From Rhodococcus globerulus NBRC 14531 (GTDB lineage: Bacteria; Actinomycetota; Actinomycetes; Mycobacteriales; Mycobacteriaceae): a stretch of 64,000 bases of DNA. The stretch spans positions 248,001 through 312,000 of the forward strand of contig NZ_BCWX01000002.1 in assembly GCF_001894805.1 (NCBI RefSeq), read 5' to 3'. Positions within the stretch are counted from its first letter, which is position 1. Each line of letters begins with the position of its first letter. Both the position numbers and the translations under genes were made by a program. Positions 15,340 to 24,126 of this stretch are shown here, piece after piece. The notes under the pieces were generated by a model. That model saw only the letters and a program-made list of their open reading frames with translations, was not told the DNA's origin and searched no databases.

Positions 15340-18195
15340 CTATGCGCTACCGGTGTCCCCGGTCTGCTCGGGGGCAGCATTCACGTCGTCGATGCGGTAC
15401 CGACCAGCTGCCTCGACGGCCTTGCTTCGGTCGATCGAACCTTCCTTGGCCAGACCGTTGAGCACGGCCACGGCGATCGACTCGGCATCGACGTTGAAGT
15501 AACGACGAGCGGCAGTGCGGGTATCGGAGAATCCGAAACCGTCGGTGCCCAGCGTGATGTAGTCGCCCGGAACCCACTGGCGGATCTGATCCGGGACAGC
15601 GCGCATCCAGTCCGATGCCGCCACAACGGGACCCTGCGCCGACGCCAACGCGTTGGTGGCGAAGGGAACCGGAGCGTCGACGCCCGGGTTGAGCAGAGCC
15701 TGACGCTCGCACTCGACACCCTCGCGGCGCAGTTCGCCCCAGGACGTGACGGACCAGATGTCAGCCGAGACACCCCAGTCGTCTGCGAGCATCTGCTGAG
15801 CCCGCAGGCCTTCCGGCATGGCAACACCGGAAACGAGGATCTGAGCCTTCGGGCCCTGCGCATCGGATGCCTTGTAGAGGTAGATGCCCTTGAGCAGTCC
15901 CTCGACGTCCAGGTCGGCAGGCTCGGCAGGCTGCACGTACGGCTCGTTGTAGATGGTGAGGTAGTAGAAGATGTTCTCGCCGCCGAAGCCGGCAACACCT
16001 TCTGTACCGCCGTACATACGACGCAGGCCGTCCTTGACGATGTGCGCCAACTCGTACGAGAACGCCGCGTCGTAGGTGACCGCGGCCGGGTTGGTGGATG
16101 CCAGGAGCAGCGAATGTCCGTCGGCGTGCTGCAAGCCCTCACCGGTCAGCGTGGTGCGGCCGGCAGTTGCGCCGAGAACAAATCCGCGGGCCATCTGGTC
16201 GGCTGCTGCCCACAGGCCGTCGCCGGTGCGCTGGAAACCGAACATCGAGTAGAAGATGTACAGCGGAATCATCGGTTCGCCATGCGTCGCGTACGACGTT
16301 CCGACCGCGGTGAACGACGCCGTCGAGCCGGCTTCGTTGATGCCCTCGTGCAGGATCTGGCCGACCGGGCTCTCCTTGTAGGCAAGCATGAGTTCGGCGT
16401 CGACAGACGTGTAGAGCTGTCCGTTGCGGTTGTAGATCTTCAGCGACGGGAACCACGAGTCCATACCGAAGGTGCGGGCCTCGTCCGGGATGATCGGCAC
16501 GATGCGCTTGCCGATCTCCTTGTCGCGCAGCAGTTCCTTGAGGATGCGGACGATGGCCATGGTCGTGGCCACTTCCTGCTTGCCCGAACCCTTGCGGATG
16601 ACGTCGTACGTCTTGTCCTCGGGAAGCTTCAGCGGTGCAGCGTCCGTATTGCGGGAGGGCAGGAAACCGCCGAGTGCCTTTCGGCGATCGAGCATGTACT
16701 GGATCTCGGGAGCGTCGTTGCCTGGGTGGTAGTACGGAGGCAGGTACGGATCCTTCTCGAGCTCGGCATCCGAGATCGGGATGTGCTGCATGTCGCGGAA
16801 GGCCTTCAGGTCGTCCAGCGTCAGCTTCTTCATCTGGTGCGTCGCGTTGCGGCCCTCGAAGTGCTTGCCGAGCGTGTAGCCCTTGATGGTGTGCGCGAGA
16901 ATGACCGTCGGCTGGCCCTTGTGAGCCATCGCGGCGGCGTACGCGGCGTGAACCTTGCGGTAGTCGTGGCCACCACGCTTGAGGTTCCAGATTTCCGGAT
17001 CGGTGAGGTCCTTGACCAGTTCCTTGGTACGCGGGTCGCGGCCGAAGAAGTGATCACGCACGAACGCGCCGTCGTTGGCCTTGTAGGTCTGGAAGTCGCC
17101 GTCCGGAGTCACGTTCATCAGGTTGACGAGCGCGCCGTCCTTGTCGGCGTGCAGCAGCGAATCCCACTCGCGGCCCCATACGACCTTGATGACGTTCCAG
17201 CCTGCGCCGCGGAAGAACGACTCCAACTCCTGGATGATCTTGCCGTTGCCGCGAACCGGGCCGTCGAGGCGCTGCAGGTTGCAGTTGACGACAAACGTCA
17301 GATTGTCGAGGCCTTCGGTCGCCGCGACGTGCGCAAGACCGCGCGACTCCGGCTCGTCCATCTCGCCGTCGCCGAGGAATGCCCACACATGCTGATCGGT
17401 GGTGTCCTTGATGCCGCGATCGTTGAGGTAGTGGTTGTACCGCGCCTGGTAGATGGCGTTCATCGGGCCGAGGCCCATCGATACCGTCGGGAACTCCCAG
17501 AAGTCGGGGAGCAGGCGGGGGTGCGGGTACGACGGGAGTCCGCCGCCCTTGTCGGCGTGGCTCTGCTCCTGACGGAAGCCGTCCATCTGCTCGGCCGGGA
17601 TACGGCCTTCGAGGAATGCTCGCGCGTAGATGCCGGGGGAGGCGTGGCCCTGGATGAAGATGTGGTCGCCGCCGCCCGGATGATCCTTGCCACGGAAGAA
17701 GTGGTTGAAGCCCACCTCGTACAAGGCGGCGGAGGACGCGTAGGTGGAGATGTGGCCACCGACGCCGACGCCGGGGCGCTGCGCGCGGTGCACCATGATG
17801 GCTGCGTTCCAGCGGATCCAAGCGCGGTAACGGCGTTCGACTTCTTCGTCGCCCGGGAACCACGGTTCGTTCTCGGTCGGGATCGTGTTGACGTAATCGG
17901 TGGACGTCAGAGCGGGCAGTGCGACGTGCTTCTCGCCGGCGCGTTCGAGCATGCGCAGCATGAGGTAGCGGGCGCGGGTAGGTCCTGATCGATCCAGAAG
18001 TCCGTCGAAGGACTCGAGCCATTCAGTGGTTTCGTCCGGGTCGATGTCCGGCAGGTACGACGCGACGCCTTCGCGAATGACGCGAACACGGCCGTCCGCT
18101 CCAGGGGGTGCGCTGGGGGATGGTGAACCTGGCACTCCCGTGCCCCCGGACTCGGCGTTCGGCTCGGACGAGGGACCCTGGATCAGGTCAGACAA
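15340..18195 (-). CDS. aceE: Pyruvate dehydrogenase E1 component, homodimeric type
   Basis: 951 residues. The start is a TTG (18193-18195) with GAGGAG seven bases upstream. The thiamine-diphosphate motif is [12 protein letters not shown] near residue 272, and the E. coli-AceE-like layout ([14 protein letters not shown] near the start, [20 protein letters not shown], and a C-terminal transketolase domain) is complete. The N-terminal ~35 residues are a Pro/Gly/Ser-rich tail. It decarboxylates pyruvate and passes the acetyl group to the lipoyl E2, giving acetyl-CoA, the precursor used by the neighbouring fatty acid operon. Synteny with Rv2241. E2 and E3 are not in the window. Confidence 0.97.
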   Translation of the reverse strand: MSDLIQGPSSEPNAESGGTGVPGSPSPSAPPGADGRVRVIREGVASYLPDIDPDETTEWLESFDGLLDRSGPTRARYLMLRMLERAGEKHVALPALTSTDYVNTIPTENEPWFPGDEEVERRYRAWIRWNAAIMVHRAQRPGVGVGGHISTYASSAALYEVGFNHFFRGKDHPGGGDHIFIQGHASPGIYARAFLEGRIPAEQMDGFRQEQSHADKGGGLPSYPHPRLLPDFWEFPTVSMGLGPMNAIYQARYNHYLNDRGIKDTTDQHVWAFLGDGEMDEPESRGLAHVAATEGLDNLTFVVNCNLQRLDGPVRGNGKIIQELESFFRGAGWNVIKVVWGREWDSLLHADKDGALVNLMNVTPDGDFQTYKANDGAFVRDHFFGRDPRTKELVKDLTDPEIWNLKRGGHDYRKVHAAYAAAMAHKGQPTVILAHTIKGYTLGKHFEGRNATHQMKKLTLDDLKAFRDMQHIPISDAELEKDPYLPPYYHPGNDAPEIQYMLDRRKALGGFLPSRNTDAAPLKLPEDKTYDVIRKGSGKQEVATTMAIVRILKELLRDKEIGKRIVPIIPDEARTFGMDSWFPSLKIYNRNGQLYTSVDAELMLAYKESPVGQILHEGINEAGSTASFTAVGTSYATHGEPMIPLYIFYSMFGFQRTGDGLWAAADQMARGFVLGATAGRTTLTGEGLQHADGHSLLLASTNPAAVTYDAAFSYELAHIVKDGLRRMYGGTEGVAGFGGENIFYYLTIYNEPYVQPAEPADLDVEGLLKGIYLYKASDAQGPKAQILVSGVAMPEGLRAQQMLADDWGVSADIWSVTSWGELRREGVECERQALLNPGVDAPVPFATNALASAQGPVVAASDWMRAVPDQIRQWVPGDYITLGTDGFGFSDTRTAARRYFNVDAESIAVAVLNGLAKEGSIDRSKAVEAAGRYRIDDVNAAPEQTGDTGSA

Positions 18196-18427
18196 CGTGT
18201 GCTCCTCAGAGGGGTTAGGGACGCGTGGTTGGGCGTCCTTACGTAGGTGACCGGGACCTTGTTAGGTCCGATCCACTTCCATGATGAATATGGCGCGTAC
18301 CTCATCTTTCACCATCCCGGTCGGCCTGGCACACTGTGGCCCCGGTTACCGTCGGGTAGCGTTCTCGAGTTCGACGTTCGGCTGCAAGAGTTGCCGGTGG
18401 CAACGCGATGTGAGGGGGGATTCGTCG

Positions 18428-18997
18428 GTGATGAAGGCGGGACCGGTCAGGGGATCGGGAAAAAGCGTGGACCGGTATCGACGTCGTGGATTAGTTGTCG
18501 CGATCGGCGCGTTGACGGTGGGTTCTGTGGTGATCGTGGGGTGTTCGGGTGCCGTCGAGGGATCGCCGACTCCGAACAGGGTGCAGGCTGCTGCCTATCA
18601 GGCCGAGGTGACGGCGTCGATTGCGGCGTCGTCGTCGAAAGCTGCAGCCGACGCGGTCGAGACCGCGTTCCAGACCTGTGAAGAGCTGATACGCCGATCG
18701 AAGGACGACGTGGCCGTCTTCAACGCCTACATCGACGCCAACAACAACGACGAGTCCGACGTGACGAGCAAAGCGCAGGCAGCTGCGTCCTCGGCAGACG
18801 AATTCGCAGGGTGGCTCGACACCGCGACCGCGGACGTCCCCGCCTCGCTGTCCGGACTGTTCGGCGACCTGGCCGACAACCTCCGGTCGATCGCCGGCGT
18901 CGTCAAGCGCGACCATTCGCCGGACGAAATCAATTCGATCACCGATACGACCAATTCAATTCGGGATTCGATCCGCACCGAATGCGGAGCGCTGTGA
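18428..18997 (+). CDS. Putative secreted lipoprotein of unknown function (Rv2240c-like position)
   Basis: 189 residues from GTG 18428; GAGGGGGGA seven bases upstream decides this start (ATG 18431 is the alternative; the open frame itself begins at 18281). Basic N-terminus, hydrophobic segment and lipobox VIVGC (Cys39) indicate a membrane-anchored lipoprotein, followed by an Ala/Ser-rich, mostly helical domain with two further cysteines. No enzyme motif is visible. It is the first of a lipoprotein-DUF3052-ahpE run divergent from aceE, in the same arrangement as Rv2240c-Rv2239c-Rv2238c. The 232-base gap to aceE carries both promoters; I could not pick them with confidence. Confidence 0.75.
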   Translation: MMKAGPVRGSGKSVDRYRRRGLVVAIGALTVGSVVIVGCSGAVEGSPTPNRVQAAAYQAEVTASIAASSSKAAADAVETAFQTCEELIRRSKDDVAVFNAYIDANNNDESDVTSKAQAAASSADEFAGWLDTATADVPASLSGLFGDLADNLRSIAGVVKRDHSPDEINSITDTTNSIRDSIRTECGAL

Positions 18998-19174
18998 CCT
19001 GCAGATTTTCGGAGGCGTAGGGTTCCGGGCGTGTCTGCGGACACAAATCCGGAAAAGTTTTCGGCGTGGTCGGCTTGCGCTAACGCCTTCGACCATGTTC
19101 GCTTTCCCTAATCGAACGTTAAACGGTCGGTGCGCGGGGACTCCGTGCACCATCAACAAAAGGAGGACCCCACC

Positions 19175-19600
19175 GTGGTCGCCGCGGCGGATGCCCAGAA
19201 CTACGCTCAGAAACTCGGGATTACTGCCGATATGGTGGTGCAGGAACTGGGCTGGGATGAGGATACCGACGACGGCATTCGTGCCGCGGTTGAGGAAACC
19301 ATCGGCGGGGAAATGCTCGACGAGGATTCGGACGAAGTCATTGACGTCGTGCTGCTGTGGTGGCGCGACGAAGACGGAGACCTTGTCGACGCTCTGATGG
19401 ATGCCATCGGTCCTCTCGCAGACGAAGGTTTTGTCTGGGTTCTCACACCTAAGACAGGGCGCGACGGACACGTCGAGCCCAGCGAGATCGCTGAATCTGC
19501 CCCTACAGCAGGACTGACTCAGACGTCTGCTGCGAACCTCGGTGACTGGTCGGCAAGCCGACTCGTTCAGCCGAAGGCTCGCCCGGCAGGCAAGCGCTGA
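19175..19600 (+). CDS. DUF3052 domain-containing protein
   Basis: 141 residues from GTG 19175, chosen because AAAGGAGG ends eight bases before it. The protein (YAQKLGITADMVVQELGWDE, then EVIDVVLLWWRDEDGDL) matches the actinobacterial DUF3052 family, Rv2239c in M. tuberculosis. It is acidic with a basic, low-complexity tail (VQPKARPAGKR). Function unknown; the constant pairing with ahpE is the only clue. A terminator follows. Confidence 0.88.
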   Translation: MVAAADAQNYAQKLGITADMVVQELGWDEDTDDGIRAAVEETIGGEMLDEDSDEVIDVVLLWWRDEDGDLVDALMDAIGPLADEGFVWVLTPKTGRDGHVEPSEIAESAPTAGLTQTSAANLGDWSASRLVQPKARPAGKR

Positions 19601-19618
19601 TCAAGCCGGCATCAAGCA

Positions 19619-19660
19619 ACAGTGCATCGGATGACGCAAGTGCGACGTCCGATGCACTGT
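19619..19660 (+). terminator. Terminator after the DUF3052 gene
   Basis: A perfect 13-bp stem (19619-19631 with 19648-19660) and a 16-base loop. It separates the DUF3052 gene from ahpE, which is preceded by a TATCGT -10-like hexamer (19681-19686). Confidence 0.8.
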
Positions 19661-19704
19661 CGTATTTCCGAAACTTTTCCTATCGTCAGTGAAGGATGAA
19701 ATCC

Positions 19705-20169
19705 ATGCCTCTCGAAGTTGGTGCTCAGGCACCGGAATTCACGTTGAAGGATCAGAACAACCAGGAAGTCTCGCTCGCAGACTTCCGCGGTAAGAAAAAC
19801 GTTCTGCTCGTCTTCTACCCGTTGGCTTTCACCGGAACATGCCAGGGCGAACTCTGCAAGGTCCGCGACGAGCTTCCGACGTTCGAAAACGACGACACGG
19901 CAATCCTGGCCATCTCCGTCGGCGCTTCACCGACACACAAGATCTGGTCCGCCGAGCAGGGCTACACTTTCCCGTTGCTCTCCGATTTCTGGCCGCACGG
20001 TGAGGTTGCGCAGAAGTACGGCGTGTTCAACGACAAGCTGGGCTTCGCTAACCGTGGAACCTTTGTCATCGACAAGGATGGAATCATTCGTTTTGCCGAG
20101 ATGAATGGCCCCGGAGAGGCCCGTGACCACGCGCTTTGGGCAAATGCGATTGCCGCGCTAGAGTCTTAG
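19705..20169 (+). CDS. ahpE: Peroxiredoxin AhpE
   Basis: 154 residues from ATG 19705 (GAAGGA eight to nine bases upstream; another ATG at 19696 is too close to that site). Peroxidatic Cys46 lies in PLAFTGTCQGEL, and the rest (ISVGASPTHKIW, LLSDFWPHGEVAQKYGV, ANRGTFVIDKDGIIRF) is clearly AhpE, a cytosolic thiol peroxidase that reduces hydroperoxides and peroxynitrite, recycled by mycoredoxin/mycothiol. Odd point: a second cysteine, Cys51, follows in C-x4-C spacing; as I recall it the M. tuberculosis enzyme has Asp there and is one-cysteine. Synteny with Rv2238c. Confidence 0.94.
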   Translation: MPLEVGAQAPEFTLKDQNNQEVSLADFRGKKNVLLVFYPLAFTGTCQGELCKVRDELPTFENDDTAILAISVGASPTHKIWSAEQGYTFPLLSDFWPHGEVAQKYGVFNDKLGFANRGTFVIDKDGIIRFAEMNGPGEARDHALWANAIAALES

Positions 20170-20172
20170 AGC

Positions 20173-20199
20173 ACTCCCGGTGAGGTTCTCGCCGGGAGT
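20173..20199 (+). terminator. Terminator after ahpE
   Basis: ACTCCCGG pairs perfectly with CCGGGAGT (20173-20180, 20192-20199), three bases after the ahpE stop and two bases before the tRNA gene. Confidence 0.7.
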
Positions 20200-20201
20200 T
20201 C

Positions 20202-20273
20202 GGGCGTGTAGCTCAGTGGTAGAGCTCTGGTTTTACACACCAGCGGTCGGGGGTTCGAAACCCTCCGCGCCCA
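20202..20273 (+). tRNA. tRNA-Val (anticodon TAC)
   Basis: A complete cloverleaf can be drawn: acceptor stem GGGCGTG with CGCGCCC (one G-U pair), D-arm GCTC...GAGC, anticodon stem CTGGT/ACCAG with loop TTTACAC, so the anticodon is TAC, and T-arm GGGGGTTCGAAACCCTC. The 3' CCA is not fully encoded (ACCG follows). Flanked on both sides by hairpin terminators. Confidence 0.96.
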
Positions 20274-20281
20274 CCGAATGA

Positions 20282-20320
20282 CAAAACCCTGATCTGCGCT
20301 CCGGCGCGGTCAGGGTTTTG
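20282..20320 (+). terminator. Terminator after tRNA-Val
   Basis: An 11-bp stem CAAAACCCTGA/TCAGGGTTTTG (20282-20292 with 20310-20320) followed by TTGTTT; the descending arm ends in a T-run, as in classical intrinsic terminators. Confidence 0.88.
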
Positions 20321-20437
20321 TTGTTTCTAGTCTCCGATGTATCCCGGTCTCCGGGTTAATCTGGCTGAGGAACCCCTTGACGCAGCGGGCCCGCCCACAG
20401 ATGATCGAACTCTTGCACGTCGAACTCTGGAGCATCG

Positions 20438-22000
20438 GTGCCAACGCACGCCCAACATGTAGCTGTACTGATCATCGGAGCTGGGCCGACTGGCATTGCC
20501 GCCGCGACGTTGCTCGCCCAACGTGGTGTCGAGACCATGGTCGTCGAACGCCACCGCGGCATCTACCCGCTTCCTCGGGCGGTGCACCTCGACGACGAGG
20601 TTCACCGGATACTCCAAAAACTAGGTGTAGCTGACGAATTCGCCGCAATCAGCAAAACCGCCAGAGGGATGCGGTTGGTGGACGGCAGTTTGGAAACCCT
20701 GTTGGAGTTGCGCCGTGAGGGCGTCGGAGAACACGGCTGGCCCCAGGCGAATATGTTCGATCAGCCTGACCTCGAAAACCTGCTGAGGCGCAATCTTGCG
20801 GGCTTTCCCGCGGCCACCGTAGTCACCGGGGTGGAGGCGACTGTGACTCGTAGCGTGGGATCGGTTGTCGAAGTTGAACTGGTGGAACAGGATTCCGGAG
20901 GGAGGCGCACAGTCACTGCCGATTTTGTGCTCGGGTGCGACGGCGCGAACAGTCGGACCCGCGAGTTCCTCGACACGACGATGCGTGATCTCCATTTCGA
21001 AGAACTCTGGTTGGTTGTCGATGTGCGGTGCGGCGTCTCCCTCGACGTGTGGGATGGCGTCTACCAAGTGTGCGACCCGTCGCGCCCGTCGACGTTCATG
21101 CAGATCGGCCCAGACCGCTACCGGTGGGAGTTCCGGATCAATCCCGGGGAGAGTGTCGACCAACTCGCGTCGGAGGATTCCTTGCGCGCATTACTGGCGT
21201 CGTGGTTCCGCGAGGTGCCCTGGGAGGCAGCGGAAGTGCTGCGTCATACCGGATACACATTCCGTGCCGCTGTGGCCGACGTGTGGGGGCGCGACGGCGT
21301 CTTCCTGCTCGGCGATGCCGCGCACTTGACGCCACCCTTCATCGGGCAAGGCATGGGTGCAGGGTTGCGTGACGCGGCCAATCTGGCGTGGAAGCTGGCG
21401 GCGGTGGTGGACGGCACTGCTGAACGGTCGATCCTCGACAGCTATCAGGAGGAACGGAAACCGCATGTGACTCAGATTGTTCGAGCTGCTGTGGCGATCG
21501 GCTGGGTGATGGCCGGCGGAAAGGGCTTCATCTCGCAGGCGCGTCAAACCATCCTGACAGCGGTGTGCCGAGTGCCGGGGTTCAGTGGACCGGCGATGAA
21601 GTCGATTTCTCCGAGGCTGCGGGCAGGGCTGTTGGCGAGGCGCCCCGTGTTGGCGAGAAACCCTGTCGGATTGATGTTTCCGCAACAACATGCCGGCGAC
21701 GACGATCGTCTTGGCACTGGTTTTGCTCTGGTGTATCGCGGTGAGATGGACACCCATCTCAGGGTTCTCGCGTCGGCGCTCGGAGCTGTGGAAGTGCTCG
21801 TCGGTAGTGACGAAACCGGTCGCGCGGTGTCGTCGTGGATGGATCGACACCGCGCCCGCGCAGTTCTCGTGCGCCCGGATCGGGTGGTGGCGGATTATGC
21901 AAAACTCGGGAACGGGCCTGCGCGCGAATCCACGTGGGCGCGTGCGCTGGTCGGTTCCCGAGTCGCGGCGAACTACTTGGACAGGATGATCGAGAACTGA
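20438..22000 (+). CDS. FAD-dependent aromatic-type monooxygenase (MhpA/PheA group)
   Basis: 520 residues from GTG 20438. FAD motif IIGAGPTGIAAATLL (about residues 12-26), the DG motif LGCDGANSRTRE near 167 and the second FAD motif GDAAHLTPPFIGQGMGAGLRD near 290 are intact, so this is a class A flavoprotein hydroxylase. Closest general type is 3-(3-hydroxyphenyl)propionate hydroxylase and related polyketide/phenol hydroxylases. It uses NAD(P)H and O2 to hydroxylate an aromatic ring. Its 3' end overlaps the convergent yceI-type gene by 28 bases. Nearby type III polyketide synthase and glycosyltransferase suggest it may tailor a phenolic product (inference). Confidence 0.85.
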   Translation: MPTHAQHVAVLIIGAGPTGIAAATLLAQRGVETMVVERHRGIYPLPRAVHLDDEVHRILQKLGVADEFAAISKTARGMRLVDGSLETLLELRREGVGEHGWPQANMFDQPDLENLLRRNLAGFPAATVVTGVEATVTRSVGSVVEVELVEQDSGGRRTVTADFVLGCDGANSRTREFLDTTMRDLHFEELWLVVDVRCGVSLDVWDGVYQVCDPSRPSTFMQIGPDRYRWEFRINPGESVDQLASEDSLRALLASWFREVPWEAAEVLRHTGYTFRAAVADVWGRDGVFLLGDAAHLTPPFIGQGMGAGLRDAANLAWKLAAVVDGTAERSILDSYQEERKPHVTQIVRAAVAIGWVMAGGKGFISQARQTILTAVCRVPGFSGPAMKSISPRLRAGLLARRPVLARNPVGLMFPQQHAGDDDRLGTGFALVYRGEMDTHLRVLASALGAVEVLVGSDETGRAVSSWMDRHRARAVLVRPDRVVADYAKLGNGPARESTWARALVGSRVAANYLDRMIEN

Positions 22001-22650
22001 ATCTGGCCGGCATCCTCGACGATGATGTTGGCGAACATGGTGGGCTTGTCGATCTTGTAATCGGTCCACGTGACATCGATGGCGCCGGCGGCTTCGATTC
22101 CGGCAGCCGACCTACGGATATCGAAATCGGTTGTCACCGGACGGGTTTCGCCCTTCAAGGTGAGTTCGCCGGTGATCGGGATGGTGGTGATGGTGCCGTC
22201 GGCTGGGACTGTGCTCAGGTCAACGGGTTCGGTGATGGTGAACGTCGCCTTGGGGAACTTGCTGGCGTTCATCACGGAGTTGCTGAACTGGAAATCGCGT
22301 CGGCCGTCGTCGGTTGCGATGGTGGCAACGGCGACCTCGACGGTTCCCTCGGTCAGCTTCTCGGATTCGACGGTCGCGGTGCCGCTGACTTTCTCGGTCT
22401 GTCCGCGGACGAAGACCCGTTGTCCCTGGAGCGTTTCCCACACTTCGTAGCCGGCTTTCGATCCAGCTCCGACGGTCCACGTGCCGTCGATCTCTGCCGA
22501 CGCGTCGGCGGGAGCGGCGTCGTCGCTCAGTCCGAGCGCATCCGGCTGATCACCGTGAATGAAATTTGCGTACACCCAGGGTCCGGCAAGTACGACTGCC
22601 AGCACTACGGCCACCGCGGAGCCGATCACCCACCACCATCGTTTGTTCAT
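21973..22650 (-). CDS. YceI-family lipid/isoprenoid-binding protein, membrane-anchored
   Basis: 225 residues. One N-terminal membrane segment (about residues 8-28) then an extracytoplasmic YceI lipocalin-like domain: IDGTWTVGAGSKAGYEVWE, FQFSNSVMNASKFPKATFTI, ITGELTLKGETRPVTTDFDI. YceI proteins hold polyisoprenoids or other amphiphiles in a hydrophobic barrel. Only 11 bases separate its upstream start region from the end of the glycosyltransferase gene on the same strand, so the two are probably co-transcribed. A TAATCT hexamer lies eight bases before the ATG, so it may also have its own start. Confidence 0.88.
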   Translation of the reverse strand: MNKRWWWVIGSAVAVVLAVVLAGPWVYANFIHGDQPDALGLSDDAAPADASAEIDGTWTVGAGSKAGYEVWETLQGQRVFVRGQTEKVSGTATVESEKLTEGTVEVAVATIATDDGRRDFQFSNSVMNASKFPKATFTITEPVDLSTVPADGTITTIPITGELTLKGETRPVTTDFDIRRSAAGIEAAGAIDVTWTDYKIDKPTMFANIIVEDAGQIQFSIILSK

Positions 22651-22661
22651 GAGGGCGAAGA

Positions 22662-23975
22662 TTAGTGCAATTGTGAACCAGATGGGGGAGTTACGTTTTC
22701 GGGCGCCCCCGCAATGGTTGCCGCGATGGTTGCGCTGGCTGATAGCTCGGAGAGGTCTTGTTGCAATTCCTGAGCGCGCGTGCGGAACGCGTTGTCGTCG
22801 AGGACACGTCGGACGGCGGTGGCGATGGAACGCGCACGTGGGGTGCCGCGTCGCAGGTTGATACCGGTACCGGAGATTTCGACCCGGCGGCAGATTTCGG
22901 CTTTGTCCTCGGTGGTTCCGGCAACTACCAAGGGGACGCCGTGTGCGAGGGCGTAGTGCACGCCGCCCCAGCCTCCGTTGGTGACCATGACATCGACTTT
23001 GGGAAGAAGTTGATCGTAAGGGAGGAACTCCGCGACGCGGAGGTTCTCGGCGGTGGCCGACACGTCGGAGATCGGGCGGCCCCCCGTTGTGGCGACCACA
23101 AGTACGTCCTGATCGGCCAGGCCGCGAATTGTGGGTTCCATCAATCGATTCAGGTCACCGTTGTCGAGGGTCCCTTGTGTGACGAGCACCACTGGTCGGT
23201 CTCCGTCGAGGTCGTTCCACCAGGTGGGCGGAGTGAAATCGCTGCTCGATGTCGAGAGGATCGGGCCGCTGAACGTCAATCGGTGGTCGCGATCGCTGCG
23301 CGGATACTCGAACGATTCGGTGGTCAGCACAAATGTTTCATCGGCGAGTATGGGCCAGTTCAGAACAAACTCCGGGATCGGTGTGCCGGTCAGTTGTTGG
23401 TGTTGGCGGTCGGCGGACGACTGTGCGGCGCGCAGAATTCCATGTTCGAAGACAGCGTTGAGCGCCTGGTTGCGGATGCGTCCGACGCGGGTCGACGACG
23501 GTGGAAACCCCGGTCCGAACGGTGCGGTATCGATGCTCGTGCACATGAGAGGTGATGTGCAGATCGCGAAGACACGCGGGCGGGAAGCGGGTGATCCGCT
23601 CAGCAGCGGGATCAATCCCATGAACAAATTCTCGGCGGCAATGGCATCGACGGATGTGGATTCGATGATGCGTTCAACTGCCCTGAACTGCGCGGACATC
23701 GATGCGACGAAGATTCTCTCGAGGTCGAATCGGGAACGAAGTGGTCCGGGCCGACGTGACCGTCCGGGAAACGCGGCTTCCATGTTGTGCTCGTCGAAAT
23801 CGCATTCGGGGGGAAGGGGGATGTGTGTGATTCCCGCTGAGTCGGCGCGCTGCGCGAACTTGTTGCCGGTCAGTATCGATACGGAGTGACCCGTTTCGAT
23901 CAGAGCTTTTCCGACAGCGAGCATCGGAACAACGTGGCCTGTCAGCGGTGCGCTGCAGAGCAGTATCGAACTCAC
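22662..23975 (-). CDS. UGT/MGT-type glycosyltransferase (GT1 family)
   Basis: 437 residues from GTG 23975, chosen because AAGGAGA lies just upstream; the open frame reaches 24035. N-terminal SAPLTGHVVPMLAVGKALIETGH is the usual start of macrolide/phenolic glycosyltransferases; the C-terminal donor-binding half has LVTQGTLDNGD, VAEFLPYDQLLPKVDVMVTN and GGWGGVHYALAHGVPLVV, with the His-x7-Pro spacing of the GT1 signature. It should transfer a sugar from a nucleotide donor to a lipophilic or phenolic acceptor. Divergent from a type III polyketide synthase across about 150 bases, which suggests that the acceptor is the polyketide product (inference). Confidence 0.88.
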   Translation of the reverse strand: MSSILLCSAPLTGHVVPMLAVGKALIETGHSVSILTGNKFAQRADSAGITHIPLPPECDFDEHNMEAAFPGRSRRPGPLRSRFDLERIFVASMSAQFRAVERIIESTSVDAIAAENLFMGLIPLLSGSPASRPRVFAICTSPLMCTSIDTAPFGPGFPPSSTRVGRIRNQALNAVFEHGILRAAQSSADRQHQQLTGTPIPEFVLNWPILADETFVLTTESFEYPRSDRDHRLTFSGPILSTSSSDFTPPTWWNDLDGDRPVVLVTQGTLDNGDLNRLMEPTIRGLADQDVLVVATTGGRPISDVSATAENLRVAEFLPYDQLLPKVDVMVTNGGWGGVHYALAHGVPLVVAGTTEDKAEICRRVEISGTGINLRRGTPRARSIATAVRRVLDDNAFRTRAQELQQDLSELSASATIAATIAGAPENVTPPSGSQLH

Positions 23976-24126
23976 CGGTCTCCTTGTTTCTGTGTATCGG
24001 TCTCGGATGCATTGTGAGACTGGACAGTCCGCCAAACGACGTAGGTCCCCGTTTTGTTCTCCGATGTGATTTCATCTGAATTCTGCACACTGTAGAAGCT
24101 TCAACCAAGTGCCTCGGAGGCTCGAC

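Noticed and set aside
16042-17988. 648-codon plus-strand open frame opposite aceE
   Set aside because: It is antisense to a complete, well-conserved aceE; composition is Arg/Val-rich and has no motif. A typical high-GC shadow.
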